Assembly (NCBI RefSeq): GCF_005281345.1 | Contig: NZ_SZXJ01000044.1 | Span: 337 to 64,336 of the forward strand | Length of the DNA stretch: 64,000 nucleotides | From: Citrobacter sp. wls619 | GTDB lineage: Bacteria > Pseudomonadota > Gammaproteobacteria > Enterobacterales > Enterobacteriaceae | Direction: 5' to 3' | Shown here: positions 8,727 through 20,216 of the stretch, piece by piece | Layout: every line of letters begins with the position of its first letter | Numbering within the stretch: the first letter of the stretch is position 1 | The notes under the pieces: generated by a model | Databases searched by the model: none | Told to the model about the DNA's origin: nothing | What the model saw: only the letters and a program-made list of their open reading frames with translations | Program-made: the position numbers and the translations under genes

Positions 8727-10565
8727 ATGCCACGAAAAAACCGATTATTTATCGATGGAATTCCTCACCTCGTGCAATTGTGCGGGCATAATGATGAAAC
8801 TATTTTTAAAGGTGAAGAAGATTACCAGTATTTTTATCAATGCGTCGATACCGCAATGAGTATCTATGCGATAAAATTACATGCGTATTCACTTTCATCA
8901 AAGAAAATATTTTTATTTCTCTCCGCTCCTGATAAAGAATGCCTCGGGCGTTTTATGCAATATATCGCCAAAGGTTACACCCACTACTTCAACCACCGTC
9001 ACCAACGCCACGGTACGCTTTGGGATAGCCGGTACAATTGCTGCCCCGTCGAACCCAACGCCTATTTCTTACTGACAAAAAAATACGTTGAATGCCATTG
9101 TGTGGATGAAACACCGCATCATAGCTTTGCTGATTCCCCCGAAGTGCGGATTACTCCCCATGAAGAGTACCTGCGCCTCGGAGAAAATGCGGCGCAGCGT
9201 TCAGGTGCCTATCAGCGCTTTTGCCTGGGGATGATTGTTCCAGCCGTCATTACGCGTATTGAGTCATCACTGGTGCAAAACTGCCTGCTGGCAACGACGC
9301 CTTACTCTCAGTCGCTGGAAGAAAAATATCAGCGAAATCTGCGGCCACGAAAAAGTGGTCGTCCACGTAAGCATTACCAGAACCCCGCCGCGGACTGGGA
9401 GTGGCTGGAAAAAAAAGCGGAGTATTTATTGCAGCAGTATTGCTACAAGGAGATCCGCATGCCGCTTCTTGAAAGGCTGGAAGAAAACGCGACGAGGTCT
9501 TTTTCCGGTGAAAGTGATGAGCTAATGCTTAATCATCAGGCGTTATTTCGTGGTGATGGAACGATGGGCTGCCTACGGCTTTTATCGCAATATCAGAATT
9601 TACAAATCGGCACACGATTATGGTATCTGGGGGCAATGTTCCGCCGTCAGAACCAGCAGAACATCAGCCAATTTCACCAATTAGGCGTGGAAGCGTTTGG
9701 CTATCCAGATATTGGCATTGAGATTGAACTCATTTCCTTACAGTACGATTTTTTCAAATCACTACAGCTGTTGCCGTTTGTCGAACTCAAAATCAATGCA
9801 TTAGGCAATGTCGAGGAGTTCACTCAATTTCGCCGTCACTTGCAGCAATACTATCAGCCGCTGGCATCACTGCTTAATGCCAGGCAGTTAGCTTGCCTGG
9901 AGCAACATCCAGAGCGTTTACTGAGTGATAAAGATAATTTGATGCTGCGGCTGGCAGAAAAAGCGCCGCAACTTGAAGCATGCCTGTCATTACAATCCCG
10001 TCAGCGTTTTACGCATCTTTGCGACTCACTGACTGCACTGAATATTCCTTTTACCCACGATAAAAATCTCTTCCCCGTAAATGACTATAACGACCAGCTT
10101 TTCGAATGGTATGCGGATTCGTTGCATCACAATAAATTACTGTGTCGGGGCGGGCGTTACGACAATAGCGCCAGTCGGCTAATTGGGCATCCTGTCTCTG
10201 CATGTGGCTTCGCTTTCATGCTGGAACCGATTATGCAGTTGCTCACCGCGACGAAAAAAAGCAGCGATTACGCTAAGCATGTCGATGTTGTCATCATACC
10301 CAGCCAGGAACGGGCACGGGATCAGGCAATACTGCTTGGCCGCCGGCTCAGGCGTAATTTCCCGCATTTGAGCATTGTCAATGATTGCTCCACGCTACGC
10401 TTATCGACCCGGCAGAAGAACGCGCAACGGCAGGGGGCGCGTTTTATTTTGCTGATAGACGGTAGCGACAATGAGGTCACTTTTTGTGATGAAGAAAGCC
10501 ATTGCTGGGTGCAAATCCCCCTTCATGAAGCGACAGCGCATTTAAGTATGGCGTTAATGATGTAA
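8727..10565 (+). CDS. fusion: degenerate REP-associated (Y1) transposase domain + HisRS-like domain
   Basis: 612 residues. Residues 1-165 match REP-associated/IS200-type Y1 transposases (MPRK start, Y84/Y87 in GYTHYFN, then RHGTLWDSRY), but the HUH metal motif is gone: the expected H-x-H aligns with K60 and F62. Residues 206-216 contain SGRPRKH, an AT-hook-like basic linker. Residues 222-612 are colinear with the neighbouring HisRS, but catalytic signatures are altered: LRPEGT is FRGDGT (274-279), the motif 2 loop is shortened (FRRQNQQN), the HisA arginine aligns with F449; GGRYD and the C-terminal anticodon-binding domain remain. The protein is therefore unlikely to transpose or charge tRNA. 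A nucleic-acid-binding regulator sensing histidine or tRNA(His), by analogy with HisZ and the HisRS-like domain of Gcn2, is inferred. Start: no good ribosome site precedes the ATG. Confidence 0.88.
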   Translation: MPRKNRLFIDGIPHLVQLCGHNDETIFKGEEDYQYFYQCVDTAMSIYAIKLHAYSLSSKKIFLFLSAPDKECLGRFMQYIAKGYTHYFNHRHQRHGTLWDSRYNCCPVEPNAYFLLTKKYVECHCVDETPHHSFADSPEVRITPHEEYLRLGENAAQRSGAYQRFCLGMIVPAVITRIESSLVQNCLLATTPYSQSLEEKYQRNLRPRKSGRPRKHYQNPAADWEWLEKKAEYLLQQYCYKEIRMPLLERLEENATRSFSGESDELMLNHQALFRGDGTMGCLRLLSQYQNLQIGTRLWYLGAMFRRQNQQNISQFHQLGVEAFGYPDIGIEIELISLQYDFFKSLQLLPFVELKINALGNVEEFTQFRRHLQQYYQPLASLLNARQLACLEQHPERLLSDKDNLMLRLAEKAPQLEACLSLQSRQRFTHLCDSLTALNIPFTHDKNLFPVNDYNDQLFEWYADSLHHNKLLCRGGRYDNSASRLIGHPVSACGFAFMLEPIMQLLTATKKSSDYAKHVDVVIIPSQERARDQAILLGRRLRRNFPHLSIVNDCSTLRLSTRQKNAQRQGARFILLIDGSDNEVTFCDEESHCWVQIPLHEATAHLSMALMM

Positions 10566-11089
10566 CCCGGTGGCTCGCAATGAAAAGTGGCTTTCCCTTT
10601 ATTGAAGGGGATAACTTTCTTTTTCTGGCAAAAGGTACTGGTGGATATTTCCCGTTTTGTGACAAGCAACACAAAACGCTGTGCGATACGTTTTTCTCGA
10701 GAATAAATGAACGCAATCGATCGCCATCACAAAATTACTCGCTGATAAATCGTACAAAAACAGTGTTAATGTAATGTTGCATATGATAATTTTATGTGTT
10801 GTTTAATTTAAATATTAATAAATGCAATGTTTCTTTACAAACAAATAAGGCGAAAAAATGTGATGCATGGCGTTATTTATTCATGGTTACAATTAAAATA
10901 TAATTAAATTTGATAAGTTGCTTATTAAATTTAAGCATCATTTTGCCGGATAATTGCTCTGTAATTGATTGAAATATAGCCTTTCACGATTTTTGGAAAT
11001 AGCGAAAAAAACAGGTGTGTTATTGCCATAAAATTCCGTTATCCCCCCATCTTTTTTTGATTAAAGTCAGGTTAAAGTGAGATCATGTT
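10566..11089 (+). other. AT-rich intergenic region between hdc cluster and tdc operon
   Basis: About 520 bp without a supportable gene. A 64-codon frame (10580-10774) lacks a ribosome site and any recognised homologue. I cannot find tdcR, which lies upstream of tdcA in E. coli, nor yhaB/yhaC, so these appear missing or unrecognisable. The region is very AT-rich with many A/T tracts, as expected of sequence bound by H-NS or IHF. Confidence 0.5.
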
Positions 11090-11111
11090 TTTGTAATCTA
11101 TTGATTACAAA
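11090..11111 (+). promoter_or_regulatory. palindrome upstream of tdcA
   Basis: Perfect inverted repeat TTTGTAATC-TATT-GATTACAAA, about 120 bp upstream of the predicted tdc start. Arm length and T/A ends suit a LysR-type site, so TdcA autoregulation is a candidate. Confidence 0.5.
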
Positions 11112-11160
11112 GTATTTTATTGTTTCATAATAATCTTACAAAATGTAAGTGAAGGGGATT

Positions 11161-11204
11161 TGTGAGTGGTCGCACATATCCTCGATTGCCTAATTTGGTA
11201 CACT
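11161..11204 (+). promoter_or_regulatory. tdc promoter: CRP site and -10 element
   Basis: TGTGA-GTGGTC-GCACA at 11161-11176 is a good CRP site. TACACT at 11199-11204 is the likely -10, placing the start near 11212 and the CRP centre at about -43.5, the class II position known for E. coli tdc. This predicts catabolite-controlled expression. Confidence 0.8.
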
Positions 11205-11239
11205 TCCTGCCGTCAACAAAGTAATTAACGCAGGTCGAT

Positions 11240-12178
11240 ATGAATACTATTACTCTCCCTAAAACACAGCATTTAGTGGTCTTTCAGGAAGTCATTAGAA
11301 GTGGTTCTATCGGCTCGGCTGCAAAAGAATTAGGTTTAACTCAACCCGCTGTCAGCAAAATCATTAACGATGTTGAGGCTTATTTTGGCATTGAGTTAGT
11401 CGTACGTAAAAATACCGGAGTGACGCTGACCCAGGCAGGTCAGGTGATGCTTTCATGGTCTGAATCCATTACCCGCGAAATGAAAAACATGGTTGATGAG
11501 ATGAACAGCATGACCAGCAACGCGGTCGTTGATGTGTCGTTTGGCTTTCCTTCACTGATTGCCTTTACCATCATGTCCGGCATGATTAAAAAATTCAAAG
11601 AAGTGTTCCCGAAAGCGCAGGTTTCTATGTATGAAGCTCAGCTCTCTTCCTTCTTACCGGCGATTCGTGACGGGCGTCTGGACTTCGCCATCGGTACGCT
11701 AAGTGATGAGATGAAACTGCACGATCTGCACGTCGAGCCGCTCTTTGAGTCAGACTTCATCCTGGTTGCCAGCAAGTCCCGAACATGCACCGGCATCACC
11801 TCGCTGAGCGCGTTGAAAAACGAACAGTGGGTGTTGCCACAAACGAATATGGGGTACTACAGCGAACTTCTCACCACGTTACAAAATAATGGCATCAGCA
11901 GTGAAAACATCGTTAAAACAGACTCTGTCGTTACGATTTATAATCTTGTTCTCAATGCTGATTTCTTAACAGTAATTCCCTGCGATATGACCACACCGTT
12001 TGGCTCAAACCAGTTTATTACTATCCCGGTAGAAGAAACCTTACCCGTCGCGCGTTATGCCGCCGTATGGTCGAAAAATTATCGAATTAAAAAAGCAGCA
12101 TCTATTTTGGTGGAATTAGCCAAAGAATATTCATCATATAATTGTCGGAGACGAAGGCAATTAATTGAAATTGATTAA
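11240..12178 (+). CDS. tdcA: LysR-family activator of the tdc operon
   Basis: 312 residues. N-terminal winged helix-turn-helix (about 5-65, including LTQPAVSKIINDVEAYF) followed by a LysR effector-binding domain. It is the first gene of tdcABCDEFG and in E. coli activates the operon together with CRP and IHF during anaerobic growth. The CRP promoter at 11161 and a long palindrome at 11090 lie upstream. Length and sequence fit the E. coli protein; no damage is seen. Confidence 0.96.
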   Translation: MNTITLPKTQHLVVFQEVIRSGSIGSAAKELGLTQPAVSKIINDVEAYFGIELVVRKNTGVTLTQAGQVMLSWSESITREMKNMVDEMNSMTSNAVVDVSFGFPSLIAFTIMSGMIKKFKEVFPKAQVSMYEAQLSSFLPAIRDGRLDFAIGTLSDEMKLHDLHVEPLFESDFILVASKSRTCTGITSLSALKNEQWVLPQTNMGYYSELLTTLQNNGISSENIVKTDSVVTIYNLVLNADFLTVIPCDMTTPFGSNQFITIPVEETLPVARYAAVWSKNYRIKKAASILVELAKEYSSYNCRRRRQLIEID

Positions 12179-12276
12179 AGATTGAATTTGTTTTAACACA
12201 AAATAAACGCCATCTGTCTATATCTGACAATGGTCACGGCTATCTATTTACTTTAATACCCTAGTAAGAGGTTCTA

Positions 12277-13266
12277 ATGCACATTACATACGATCTCCCA
12301 GTTGCAATTGAAGATATCCTCGAAGCGAAAAAAAGACTGGCGGGGAAAATTTATAAAACGGGAATGCCTCGCTCTAACTATTTTAGTGAACGTTGCAAAG
12401 GGGAAATTTTCCTCAAATTCGAAAACATGCAGCGTACGGGCTCATTTAAAATCCGTGGTGCTTTTAATAAGCTCAGTTCATTAACCGAAGCCGAAAGACG
12501 CAAAGGTGTGGTGGCGTGTTCTGCGGGTAACCATGCGCAGGGCGTTTCTCTCTCCTGCGCTATGCTCGGTATCGACGGCAAAGTGGTGATGCCAAAAGGC
12601 GCGCCGAAATCTAAAGTGGCGGCAACCTGCGATTACTCCGCAGAAGTTGTGCTGCACGGCGACAACTTCAACGACACCATCGCTAAGGTCAGCGAGATTG
12701 TGGAAACTGAAGGCCGTATCTTTATTCCGCCATATGATGACCCGAAAGTGATTGCTGGTCAGGGCACTATTGGTCTGGAAATTCTGGAAGATCTGTACGA
12801 TGTCGATAACGTGATTGTGCCAATCGGCGGGGGCGGACTGATTGCGGGTATTGCCGTAGCAATTAAATCTATCAACCCAACAATTAGAATTATTGGTGTG
12901 CAGTCTGAAAACGTTCACGGCATGGCGGCATCTTTCCACGCTGGAGAAATAACCACGCACCGAACGACCGGCACCCTGGCGGATGGTTGTGACGTCTCTC
13001 GCCCGGGTACTTTAACGTATGAAATCGTTCGTGAGTTGGTAGATGACATTGTCCTGGTCAGCGAAGATGAAATTCGCAACAGCATGGTGGCATTAATTCA
13101 GCGAAATAAAGTTGTGACTGAAGGTGCCGGCGCGCTGGCATGCGCAGCATTATTAAGCGGGAAATTAGATAGCTATATCCAGAACAGAAAAACAGTCAGC
13201 ATTATTTCTGGCGGTAATATCGATCTTTCTCGTGTATCCCAAATTACTGGTTTAGTTGACGCTTAA
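12277..13266 (+). CDS. tdcB: catabolic threonine dehydratase
   Basis: 329 residues, fold type II PLP enzyme that deaminates L-threonine (and serine) to 2-oxobutyrate (or pyruvate) and ammonia. PLP lysine K58 in SFKIRG, and the glycine loop GGGGLIAG that holds the phosphate. It lacks the C-terminal ACT regulatory region of the biosynthetic enzyme IlvA, as expected for the AMP-activated catabolic form. Start supported by an AAGAGG site. Second gene of the operon, 98 bp after tdcA. Confidence 0.97.
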   Translation: MHITYDLPVAIEDILEAKKRLAGKIYKTGMPRSNYFSERCKGEIFLKFENMQRTGSFKIRGAFNKLSSLTEAERRKGVVACSAGNHAQGVSLSCAMLGIDGKVVMPKGAPKSKVAATCDYSAEVVLHGDNFNDTIAKVSEIVETEGRIFIPPYDDPKVIAGQGTIGLEILEDLYDVDNVIVPIGGGGLIAGIAVAIKSINPTIRIIGVQSENVHGMAASFHAGEITTHRTTGTLADGCDVSRPGTLTYEIVRELVDDIVLVSEDEIRNSMVALIQRNKVVTEGAGALACAALLSGKLDSYIQNRKTVSIISGGNIDLSRVSQITGLVDA

Positions 13267-13285
13267 TATACTTCGTTGAGGATAG

Positions 13286-14620
<1,335 letters not shown>

Positions 14621-14651
14621 TCCATAAGCTCAGGATGAGCGGAGTAGTGAA

Positions 14652-15860
14652 ATGAATGAGTTTCCGGTAGTACTGGTTATTAACTGCGGTTCATCTTCCA
14701 TTAAATTCTCAGTGCTGGATGCAGCAAACTGTGAAGTTTTAATGGCGGGAATTGCAGACGGTATTAACTCTGAAAATGCGTTCATAGCCATTAATGGAGG
14801 TGAGCCAGCTAAGCTGGCTCACCACAGCTACGAAGATGCATTAAAGGCTATTGCCGTTGAACTGGAGAACCGTAATTTAATGGACAGCGTGGCCTTAATT
14901 GGCCACCGTATTGCCCACGGCGGAAATATCTTTACCGAATCAGCAATTATTACTGACGAAGTTATCGAGAATATTCGCCGGGTCTCTCCTTTAGCACCGT
15001 TACATAATTATGCGAACCTGAGTGGGATCGAGTCCGCTCAGCACCTTTTCCCAGGCGTGCAGCAGGTCGCGGTATTTGATACCAGCTTCCACCAGACAAT
15101 GGCGCCTGAAGCGTATATGTACGGTTTACCGTGGAAATATTTTGAGGAGCTGGGTGTTCGTCGTTATGGCTTCCACGGCACGTCGCACCGTTATGTTTCT
15201 CAACGTGCGCATGAGCTGCTTGAGCTACCGCATGACGATTCTGGCCTGGTTGTGGCTCACCTCGGGAACGGCGCGTCTATCTGTGCGGTTCGTAATGGAC
15301 AGAGCGTGGATACCTCGATGGGGATGACGCCGCTGGAAGGCCTGATGATGGGGACTCGCAGCGGTGATGTGGACTTCGGTGCGATGGCGTGGATCGCCAG
15401 TGAAACCAACCAGACGCTAAGCGACCTTGAACGCGTAGTGAATAAGGAATCTGGCCTGTTGGGTATTTCCGGTTTGTCGTCCGACTTACGTACGCTGGAA
15501 AAAGCCTGGCACGAAGGACACGAACGCGCACAACTGGCGATTAAAACGTTTGTGCATCGTATTGCACGCCATATCGCCGGACATGCCGCATCACTGCATC
15601 GTCTTGATGGGATTATTTTCACCGGTGGAATAGGTGAGAACTCGGTATTAATTCGTCGTCTGGTGATTGAGCATCTTGCCGTTTTAGGTGTGAATATCGA
15701 CAGCGAGATGAATAGTCTGCCAAATTCTCACGGCGAAAGAATTATCTCTAATAAAGATTCTCATGTTATTTGTGCGGTAATTCCCACAAATGAAGAGAAA
15801 ATGATTGCTCGTGATGCCATTGCGTTAGGCAAAATTAATACACCAGTAGAATTTGCATAA
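14652..15860 (+). CDS. tdcD: propionate/acetate kinase
   Basis: 402 residues, ASKHA-fold acetokinase. The N-terminal phosphate-binding signature NCGSSSIKF begins at residue 11, and [10 protein letters not shown] and GGIGENS signatures follow. Converts propionyl phosphate and ADP to propionate and ATP, the energy-yielding end of threonine fermentation. Position between tdcC and tdcE agrees with the standard operon. Confidence 0.96.
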   Translation: MNEFPVVLVINCGSSSIKFSVLDAANCEVLMAGIADGINSENAFIAINGGEPAKLAHHSYEDALKAIAVELENRNLMDSVALIGHRIAHGGNIFTESAIITDEVIENIRRVSPLAPLHNYANLSGIESAQHLFPGVQQVAVFDTSFHQTMAPEAYMYGLPWKYFEELGVRRYGFHGTSHRYVSQRAHELLELPHDDSGLVVAHLGNGASICAVRNGQSVDTSMGMTPLEGLMMGTRSGDVDFGAMAWIASETNQTLSDLERVVNKESGLLGISGLSSDLRTLEKAWHEGHERAQLAIKTFVHRIARHIAGHAASLHRLDGIIFTGGIGENSVLIRRLVIEHLAVLGVNIDSEMNSLPNSHGERIISNKDSHVICAVIPTNEEKMIARDAIALGKINTPVEFA

Positions 15861-15888
15861 TTAATTTTCAGCAGAGAGATTATTTTTC

Positions 15889-18183
15889 ATGAAGGTAAAT
15901 ATCGATACCAGCGATATGCTGTATGCCGAAGCCTGGAATGGCTTTAAAGGTACGGACTGGAAAGAAGAAATTAATGTCCGTGATTTTATTCAGCACAACT
16001 ACACGCCTTATGAAGGGGATGAATCTTTCCTCGCCGAAGCAACGCCTGCGACCACTGCACTGTGGGAAAAGGTGATGGCGGGTATTCGTATTGAAAACTC
16101 GACGCACGCGCCGGTTGATTTCGATACCAATATTGCAACGACAATTACCGCACACGATGCGGGTTATATTGAACAAGAACTGGAAAAAATCGTCGGTCTG
16201 CAAACGGATAAGCCGCTCAAGCGCGCTCTGCATCCGTTTGGCGGCATCAACATGATCAAAAGCTCTTTTGATGCTTATGGTCGTGAGATGGACGCTGATT
16301 TTGAATATCAGTTTACAGAACTGCGTAAAACCCATAACCAGGGCGTATTCGACGCCTACTCTCCGGATATGCTGCGCTGCCGTAAATCCGGCGTACTGAC
16401 GGGCCTGCCGGATGGCTATGGTCGTGGCCGCATTATCGGTGATTATCGCCGCGTGGCGCTGTACGGTATCCGCTACCTGGTGCGTGAGCGTGAACTGCAA
16501 TTTGCCGATCTCCAGTCGAACCTGGAGTGGGGGCAGAATCTTGAAGCCACAATTCGCCTGCGTGAAGAACTGTCTGAACACCGTCGCGCCCTGCTGCAAA
16601 TGCAGGAAATGGCGGCGAAGTATGGTTGCGATATCTCCCGCCCGGCGCGTAATGCGCAGGAAGCGGTACAGTGGGTGTACTTTGCTTACCTGGCTGCGGT
16701 GAAATCGCAAAACGGCGGCGCGATGTCGCTGGGTCGTACCGCATCGTTCCTCGACATCTACATTGAGCGCGATTTCAAAGCGGGTATCTTAAACGAGCAG
16801 CAGGCGCAGGAGCTGATCGACCACTTCATTATGAAGATCCGTATGGTGCGCTTCCTGCGTACGCCGGAATTCGACACGTTGTTCTCAGGCGACCCTATCT
16901 GGGCGACCGAAGTTATCGGCGGCATGGGGCTGGATGGCCGCACGCTGGTGACGAAAAACTCGTTCCGCTACCTGCATACGCTGCACACCATGGGCCCGGC
17001 GCCTGAGCCGAACCTGACGGTGCTGTGGTCTGAGCAGCTACCGATTGCTTTCAAAAAATATGCCGCCCAGGTGTCTATCGTCACGTCATCTTTACAGTAT
17101 GAAAACGACGACCTGATGCGTGCAGACTTTGACAGCGATGACTATGCCATTGCCTGCTGCGTCAGCCCGATGGTTATCGGCAAACAAATGCAGTTCTTCG
17201 GCGCACGCGCCAACCTCGCCAAAACGTTGCTGTACGCAATCAACGGCGGTGTGGATGAGAAACTGAAAATCCAGGTCGGACCGAAAACCGCACCGTTGAT
17301 GGATGACGTGCTGGATTACGACACGGTGATGGAGAGCCTGGACCACTTTATGGACTGGCTGGCCGTGCAGTACATCAGCGCGCTGAACATCATCCACTAC
17401 ATGCACGACAAGTACAGCTACGAAGCGTCGCTGATGGCGCTGCACGATCGTGACGTCTATCGCACGATGGCGTGTGGTATGGCGGGCCTCTCCGTAGCGG
17501 CGGATTCTCTGTCAGCGATTAAGTACGCCCGCGTGAAACCAATTCGTGATGAAAATGGCCTGGCTGTCGATTTCGAAATTGAAGGCGACTATCCGCAATA
17601 CGGTAACAACGACGAGCGCGTAGACAGCATTGCCTGCGACCTGGTTGAACGCTTTATGAAGAAAATTAAAGTGTTGCCAACCTATCGTAACGCGGTGCCG
17701 ACGCAGTCCATTCTGACCATCACCTCCAACGTGGTGTATGGACAGAAAACCGGTAATACGCCGGATGGACGTCGCGCGGGCACGCCATTCGCGCCAGGGG
17801 CGAACCCGATGCACGGCCGCGATCGTAAAGGGGCTGTCGCGTCATTAACGTCTGTTGCCAAACTGCCATTTACCTATGCCAAAGATGGTATCTCGTACAC
17901 CTTCTCCATTGTGCCGGCTGCGCTGGGCAAAGAGGACAGCGTACGTAAAACCAACCTGGTCGGTCTGCTGGACGGATATTTCCATCACGAAGCGCATGTG
18001 GAAGGTGGGCAGCATCTGAACGTTAACGTCATGAACCGTGAAATGTTGATGGATGCCATTGAGCACCCGGAAAACTATCCGAACCTGACGATCCGCGTGT
18101 CTGGGTATGCGGTGCGCTTCAATGCGTTGACCCGTGAACAGCAGCAGGATGTTATTTCCCGTACTTTCACCCAGGCGCTTTAA
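15889..18183 (+). CDS. tdcE: 2-oxobutyrate (keto-acid) formate-lyase
   Basis: 764 residues, glycyl radical enzyme of the pyruvate formate-lyase family. The radical glycine is G739 in RVSGYAVRF near the C-terminus and the active-site cysteine pair is C423/C424 (ACCVSPM). Cleaves 2-oxobutyrate to propionyl-CoA and formate; it needs the PFL activating enzyme, encoded elsewhere, and works only without oxygen. The length equals that of the E. coli protein. Confidence 0.97.
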   Translation: MKVNIDTSDMLYAEAWNGFKGTDWKEEINVRDFIQHNYTPYEGDESFLAEATPATTALWEKVMAGIRIENSTHAPVDFDTNIATTITAHDAGYIEQELEKIVGLQTDKPLKRALHPFGGINMIKSSFDAYGREMDADFEYQFTELRKTHNQGVFDAYSPDMLRCRKSGVLTGLPDGYGRGRIIGDYRRVALYGIRYLVRERELQFADLQSNLEWGQNLEATIRLREELSEHRRALLQMQEMAAKYGCDISRPARNAQEAVQWVYFAYLAAVKSQNGGAMSLGRTASFLDIYIERDFKAGILNEQQAQELIDHFIMKIRMVRFLRTPEFDTLFSGDPIWATEVIGGMGLDGRTLVTKNSFRYLHTLHTMGPAPEPNLTVLWSEQLPIAFKKYAAQVSIVTSSLQYENDDLMRADFDSDDYAIACCVSPMVIGKQMQFFGARANLAKTLLYAINGGVDEKLKIQVGPKTAPLMDDVLDYDTVMESLDHFMDWLAVQYISALNIIHYMHDKYSYEASLMALHDRDVYRTMACGMAGLSVAADSLSAIKYARVKPIRDENGLAVDFEIEGDYPQYGNNDERVDSIACDLVERFMKKIKVLPTYRNAVPTQSILTITSNVVYGQKTGNTPDGRRAGTPFAPGANPMHGRDRKGAVASLTSVAKLPFTYAKDGISYTFSIVPAALGKEDSVRKTNLVGLLDGYFHHEAHVEGGQHLNVNVMNREMLMDAIEHPENYPNLTIRVSGYAVRFNALTREQQQDVISRTFTQAL

Positions 18184-18196
18184 CGCCGGAGGGGCT

Positions 18197-18592
18197 ATGA
18201 GAAAAGTTATTGCAACTGAATGTGCGCCAGGGGCCATTGGTCCTTACGTACAGGGCGTGGATCTGGGCAGCATGGTGTTCACGTCGGGTCAAATCCCGGT
18301 GTGCCCACAGACCGGTGATGTGGCTGACAACGTGGTCGATCAGGCACGTCAGAGTCTGGAAAACGTGAAAGCGATTGTCGAGTCCGCCGGTTTGAAAGTG
18401 AGCGACATCGTGAAAACCACCGTTTTCGTGGCCGACCTGAATGACTTCGCCACCATTAACCAGGTGTACCAGCAGTTCTTTGATGAGCACAAGGCTATCT
18501 ACCCCACGCGCAGTTGCGTGCAGGTCGCCCGCTTACCGAAGGATGTAAAGCTGGAGATTGAAGCCATCGCCGTACGTGGCGACACGGTGTAA
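18197..18592 (+). CDS. tdcF: RidA/YjgF-family enamine/imine deaminase
   Basis: 131 residues from the ATG at 18197 (GGAGG ribosome site; longer frames run into tdcE). RidA family: trimeric, with the arginine of the ARLPKDVKLEIEA segment binding a carboxylate. Predicted to hydrolyse reactive 2-aminoacrylate/2-aminocrotonate made by TdcB and TdcG. It ends in RGDTV, two residues longer than the E. coli protein as I recall it. Lies 13 bp after tdcE. Confidence 0.94.
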   Translation: MRKVIATECAPGAIGPYVQGVDLGSMVFTSGQIPVCPQTGDVADNVVDQARQSLENVKAIVESAGLKVSDIVKTTVFVADLNDFATINQVYQQFFDEHKAIYPTRSCVQVARLPKDVKLEIEAIAVRGDTV

Positions 18593-18600
18593 TCCCCTGC

Positions 18601-18623
18601 GGGGCGATCGTGCGGATCGCCCC
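18601..18623 (+). terminator. hairpin between tdcF and tdcG
   Basis: Perfect GGGGCGATC / GATCGCCCC stem with a 5-base loop, eight bases after the tdcF stop and without a T run. It may limit expression of tdcG or protect the upstream mRNA. Confidence 0.55.
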
Positions 18624-18681
18624 GATCCTTTAATGAGTGTGAAACCTGGTCTTCACTGAACGGCAATCCGAGGGTGTGGAT

Positions 18682-20046
18682 ATGATTAGCGCATTCGATA
18701 TTTTTAAGATTGGCATTGGACCTTCCAGCTCCCATACCGTGGGGCCAATGAACGCAGGTAAAAGCTTTATCGATCTGTTGGTCAGCAGCGGGGAACTCTC
18801 CAAGGCTACGCATATTGTGGTCGATCTTTATGGATCACTTTCCTTAACCGGAAAAGGTCATGCGACAGATGTCGCCATCATGATGGGGCTGGCCGGTAAC
18901 AGTCCGCAAAACGTTAATATAGATTCAATCGCTGGTTTTACTCAGGAAGTGGCCCGTACCGGACGTTTACCGGTTGCTGAGGGCACACATGTTGTCGATT
19001 TCTCTCCAGATGAAAATATTCTCTTCCATAGCGAAACGCTGCCGCGCCATGAAAATGGCATGCGTATCACCGCGTGGAATGGCACCGAAACGCTATTAAG
19101 CAAAACCTATTACTCTGTCGGCGGTGGTTTTATCGTTGAAGAGGAGCAATTTGGTCAGGCACATGACGTTGAAGCACACGTGCCCTACAACTTTCATTCC
19201 GCCAGCGAACTGCTGAAACTGTGTGAGCGCAACGGGCTGTCTGTTTCCGGCCTGATGATGCAAAACGAATTGGCGATGCGCAGCAAAGAAGAGATTGATG
19301 CTGGCTTTGCCGCCATCTGGGATGTCATGCACGCTGGTATTGAACGCGGCATGAACACCGAAGGCGTTCTGCCTGGTCCACTCAACGTTCCGCGTCGCGC
19401 CGTGGCACTGCGTCGGCTGCTGGTCTCCAGTGATAACTTGTCCAGCGATCCGATGAACGTCATTGACTGGATCAACATGTTCGCGCTGGCCGTGAGCGAA
19501 GAAAACGCCGCCGGGTGTCGGGTTGTGACCGCACCGACCAATGGCGCATGCGGGATTATTCCTGCCGTGCTGGCTTATTACGACAAGTTCCGCCGTCCGG
19601 TGAATGCCAACTCCATCGCCCGTTATTTGCTGGCTGCCGGGGCGATAGGCGCGCTGTATAAGATGAACGCCTCGATTTCTGGTGCCGAAGTCGGCTGCCA
19701 GGGCGAGATTGGCGTAGCCTGTTCCATGGCGGCAGCCGGGCTGACAGAATTGCTGGGTGGTAGCCCTGCGCAGGTCTGTATTGCAGCGGAAATCGCGATG
19801 GAGCATAACCTGGGGCTGACCTGCGATCCGGTCGCCGGACAGGTGCAGATACCGTGTATTGAGCGTAATGCGATCAACGCAGTAAAAGCCGTCAACGCCG
19901 CACGAATGGCGTTACGCCGGACGTCCGAGCCACGCGTGTCACTCGATAAAGTGATCGAGACCATGTACGAGACGGGCAAAGACATGAACGACAAATACCG
20001 TGAAACCTCACGTGGCGGCCTGGCAATTAAAGTGGTTTGTACCTGA
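18682..20046 (+). CDS. tdcG: L-serine dehydratase
   Basis: 454 residues from the ATG at 18682, set by a GAGGG site seven bases upstream; a GTG two codons earlier is possible but overlaps that site. Iron-sulfur serine deaminase (SdaA/SdaB type) converting L-serine to pyruvate and ammonia. Signatures: GPSSSHTVGP at the start, TAPTNGACGIIPAVL, and the cysteines of GCQGEIGVACSM and LTCDPVAGQVQIPC that hold the oxygen-sensitive 4Fe-4S cluster. Last gene of the tdc operon; a REP element and a strong terminator follow. Confidence 0.96.
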   Translation: MISAFDIFKIGIGPSSSHTVGPMNAGKSFIDLLVSSGELSKATHIVVDLYGSLSLTGKGHATDVAIMMGLAGNSPQNVNIDSIAGFTQEVARTGRLPVAEGTHVVDFSPDENILFHSETLPRHENGMRITAWNGTETLLSKTYYSVGGGFIVEEEQFGQAHDVEAHVPYNFHSASELLKLCERNGLSVSGLMMQNELAMRSKEEIDAGFAAIWDVMHAGIERGMNTEGVLPGPLNVPRRAVALRRLLVSSDNLSSDPMNVIDWINMFALAVSEENAAGCRVVTAPTNGACGIIPAVLAYYDKFRRPVNANSIARYLLAAGAIGALYKMNASISGAEVGCQGEIGVACSMAAAGLTELLGGSPAQVCIAAEIAMEHNLGLTCDPVAGQVQIPCIERNAINAVKAVNAARMALRRTSEPRVSLDKVIETMYETGKDMNDKYRETSRGGLAIKVVCT

Positions 20047-20103
20047 GGTTAAAAGCCGAGCCTAATGGCGCCCAGCTTTCAGGCCTACGGTTTGTGCGCG
20101 TTT

Positions 20104-20139
20104 GTAGGCCGGATAAGGCGCAAGCGCCGCCATCCGGCA
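20104..20139. repeat. REP element after tdcG
   Basis: GCCGGATAAGGCG and CGCCATCCGGC arms around CAAG, the standard enterobacterial REP palindrome. Confidence 0.9.
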
Positions 20140-20164
20140 ATGAATGAATTAATCAACATAGCAG

Positions 20165-20200
20165 AACAAAAAAGGTGCACTTTAGTGCACCTTTTTTGTT
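20165..20200. terminator. strong bidirectional terminator after tdcG
   Basis: Perfect 16-bp stem AACAAAAAAGGTGCAC / GTGCACCTTTTTTGTT around TTTA, T-rich on both strands. It ends the tdc operon. Confidence 0.9.
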
Positions 20201-20216
20201 GTGATCGGCTTCAAAA

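Noticed and set aside
8727-10565. Interpretation as an active insertion sequence or RAYT transposase
   Set aside because: HUH histidines are missing, no REP pairs flank the gene, and the frame continues into a HisRS-like domain.
10580-10774. 64-codon frame after the fusion gene, considered as tdcR or a small gene
   Set aside because: No ribosome site, no recognisable similarity, and opposite-strand frames of the same size exist there.
15889-18183. Housekeeping pyruvate formate-lyase (pflB)
   Set aside because: Operon position and 764-residue length fit tdcE; no focA or pflA adjacent.
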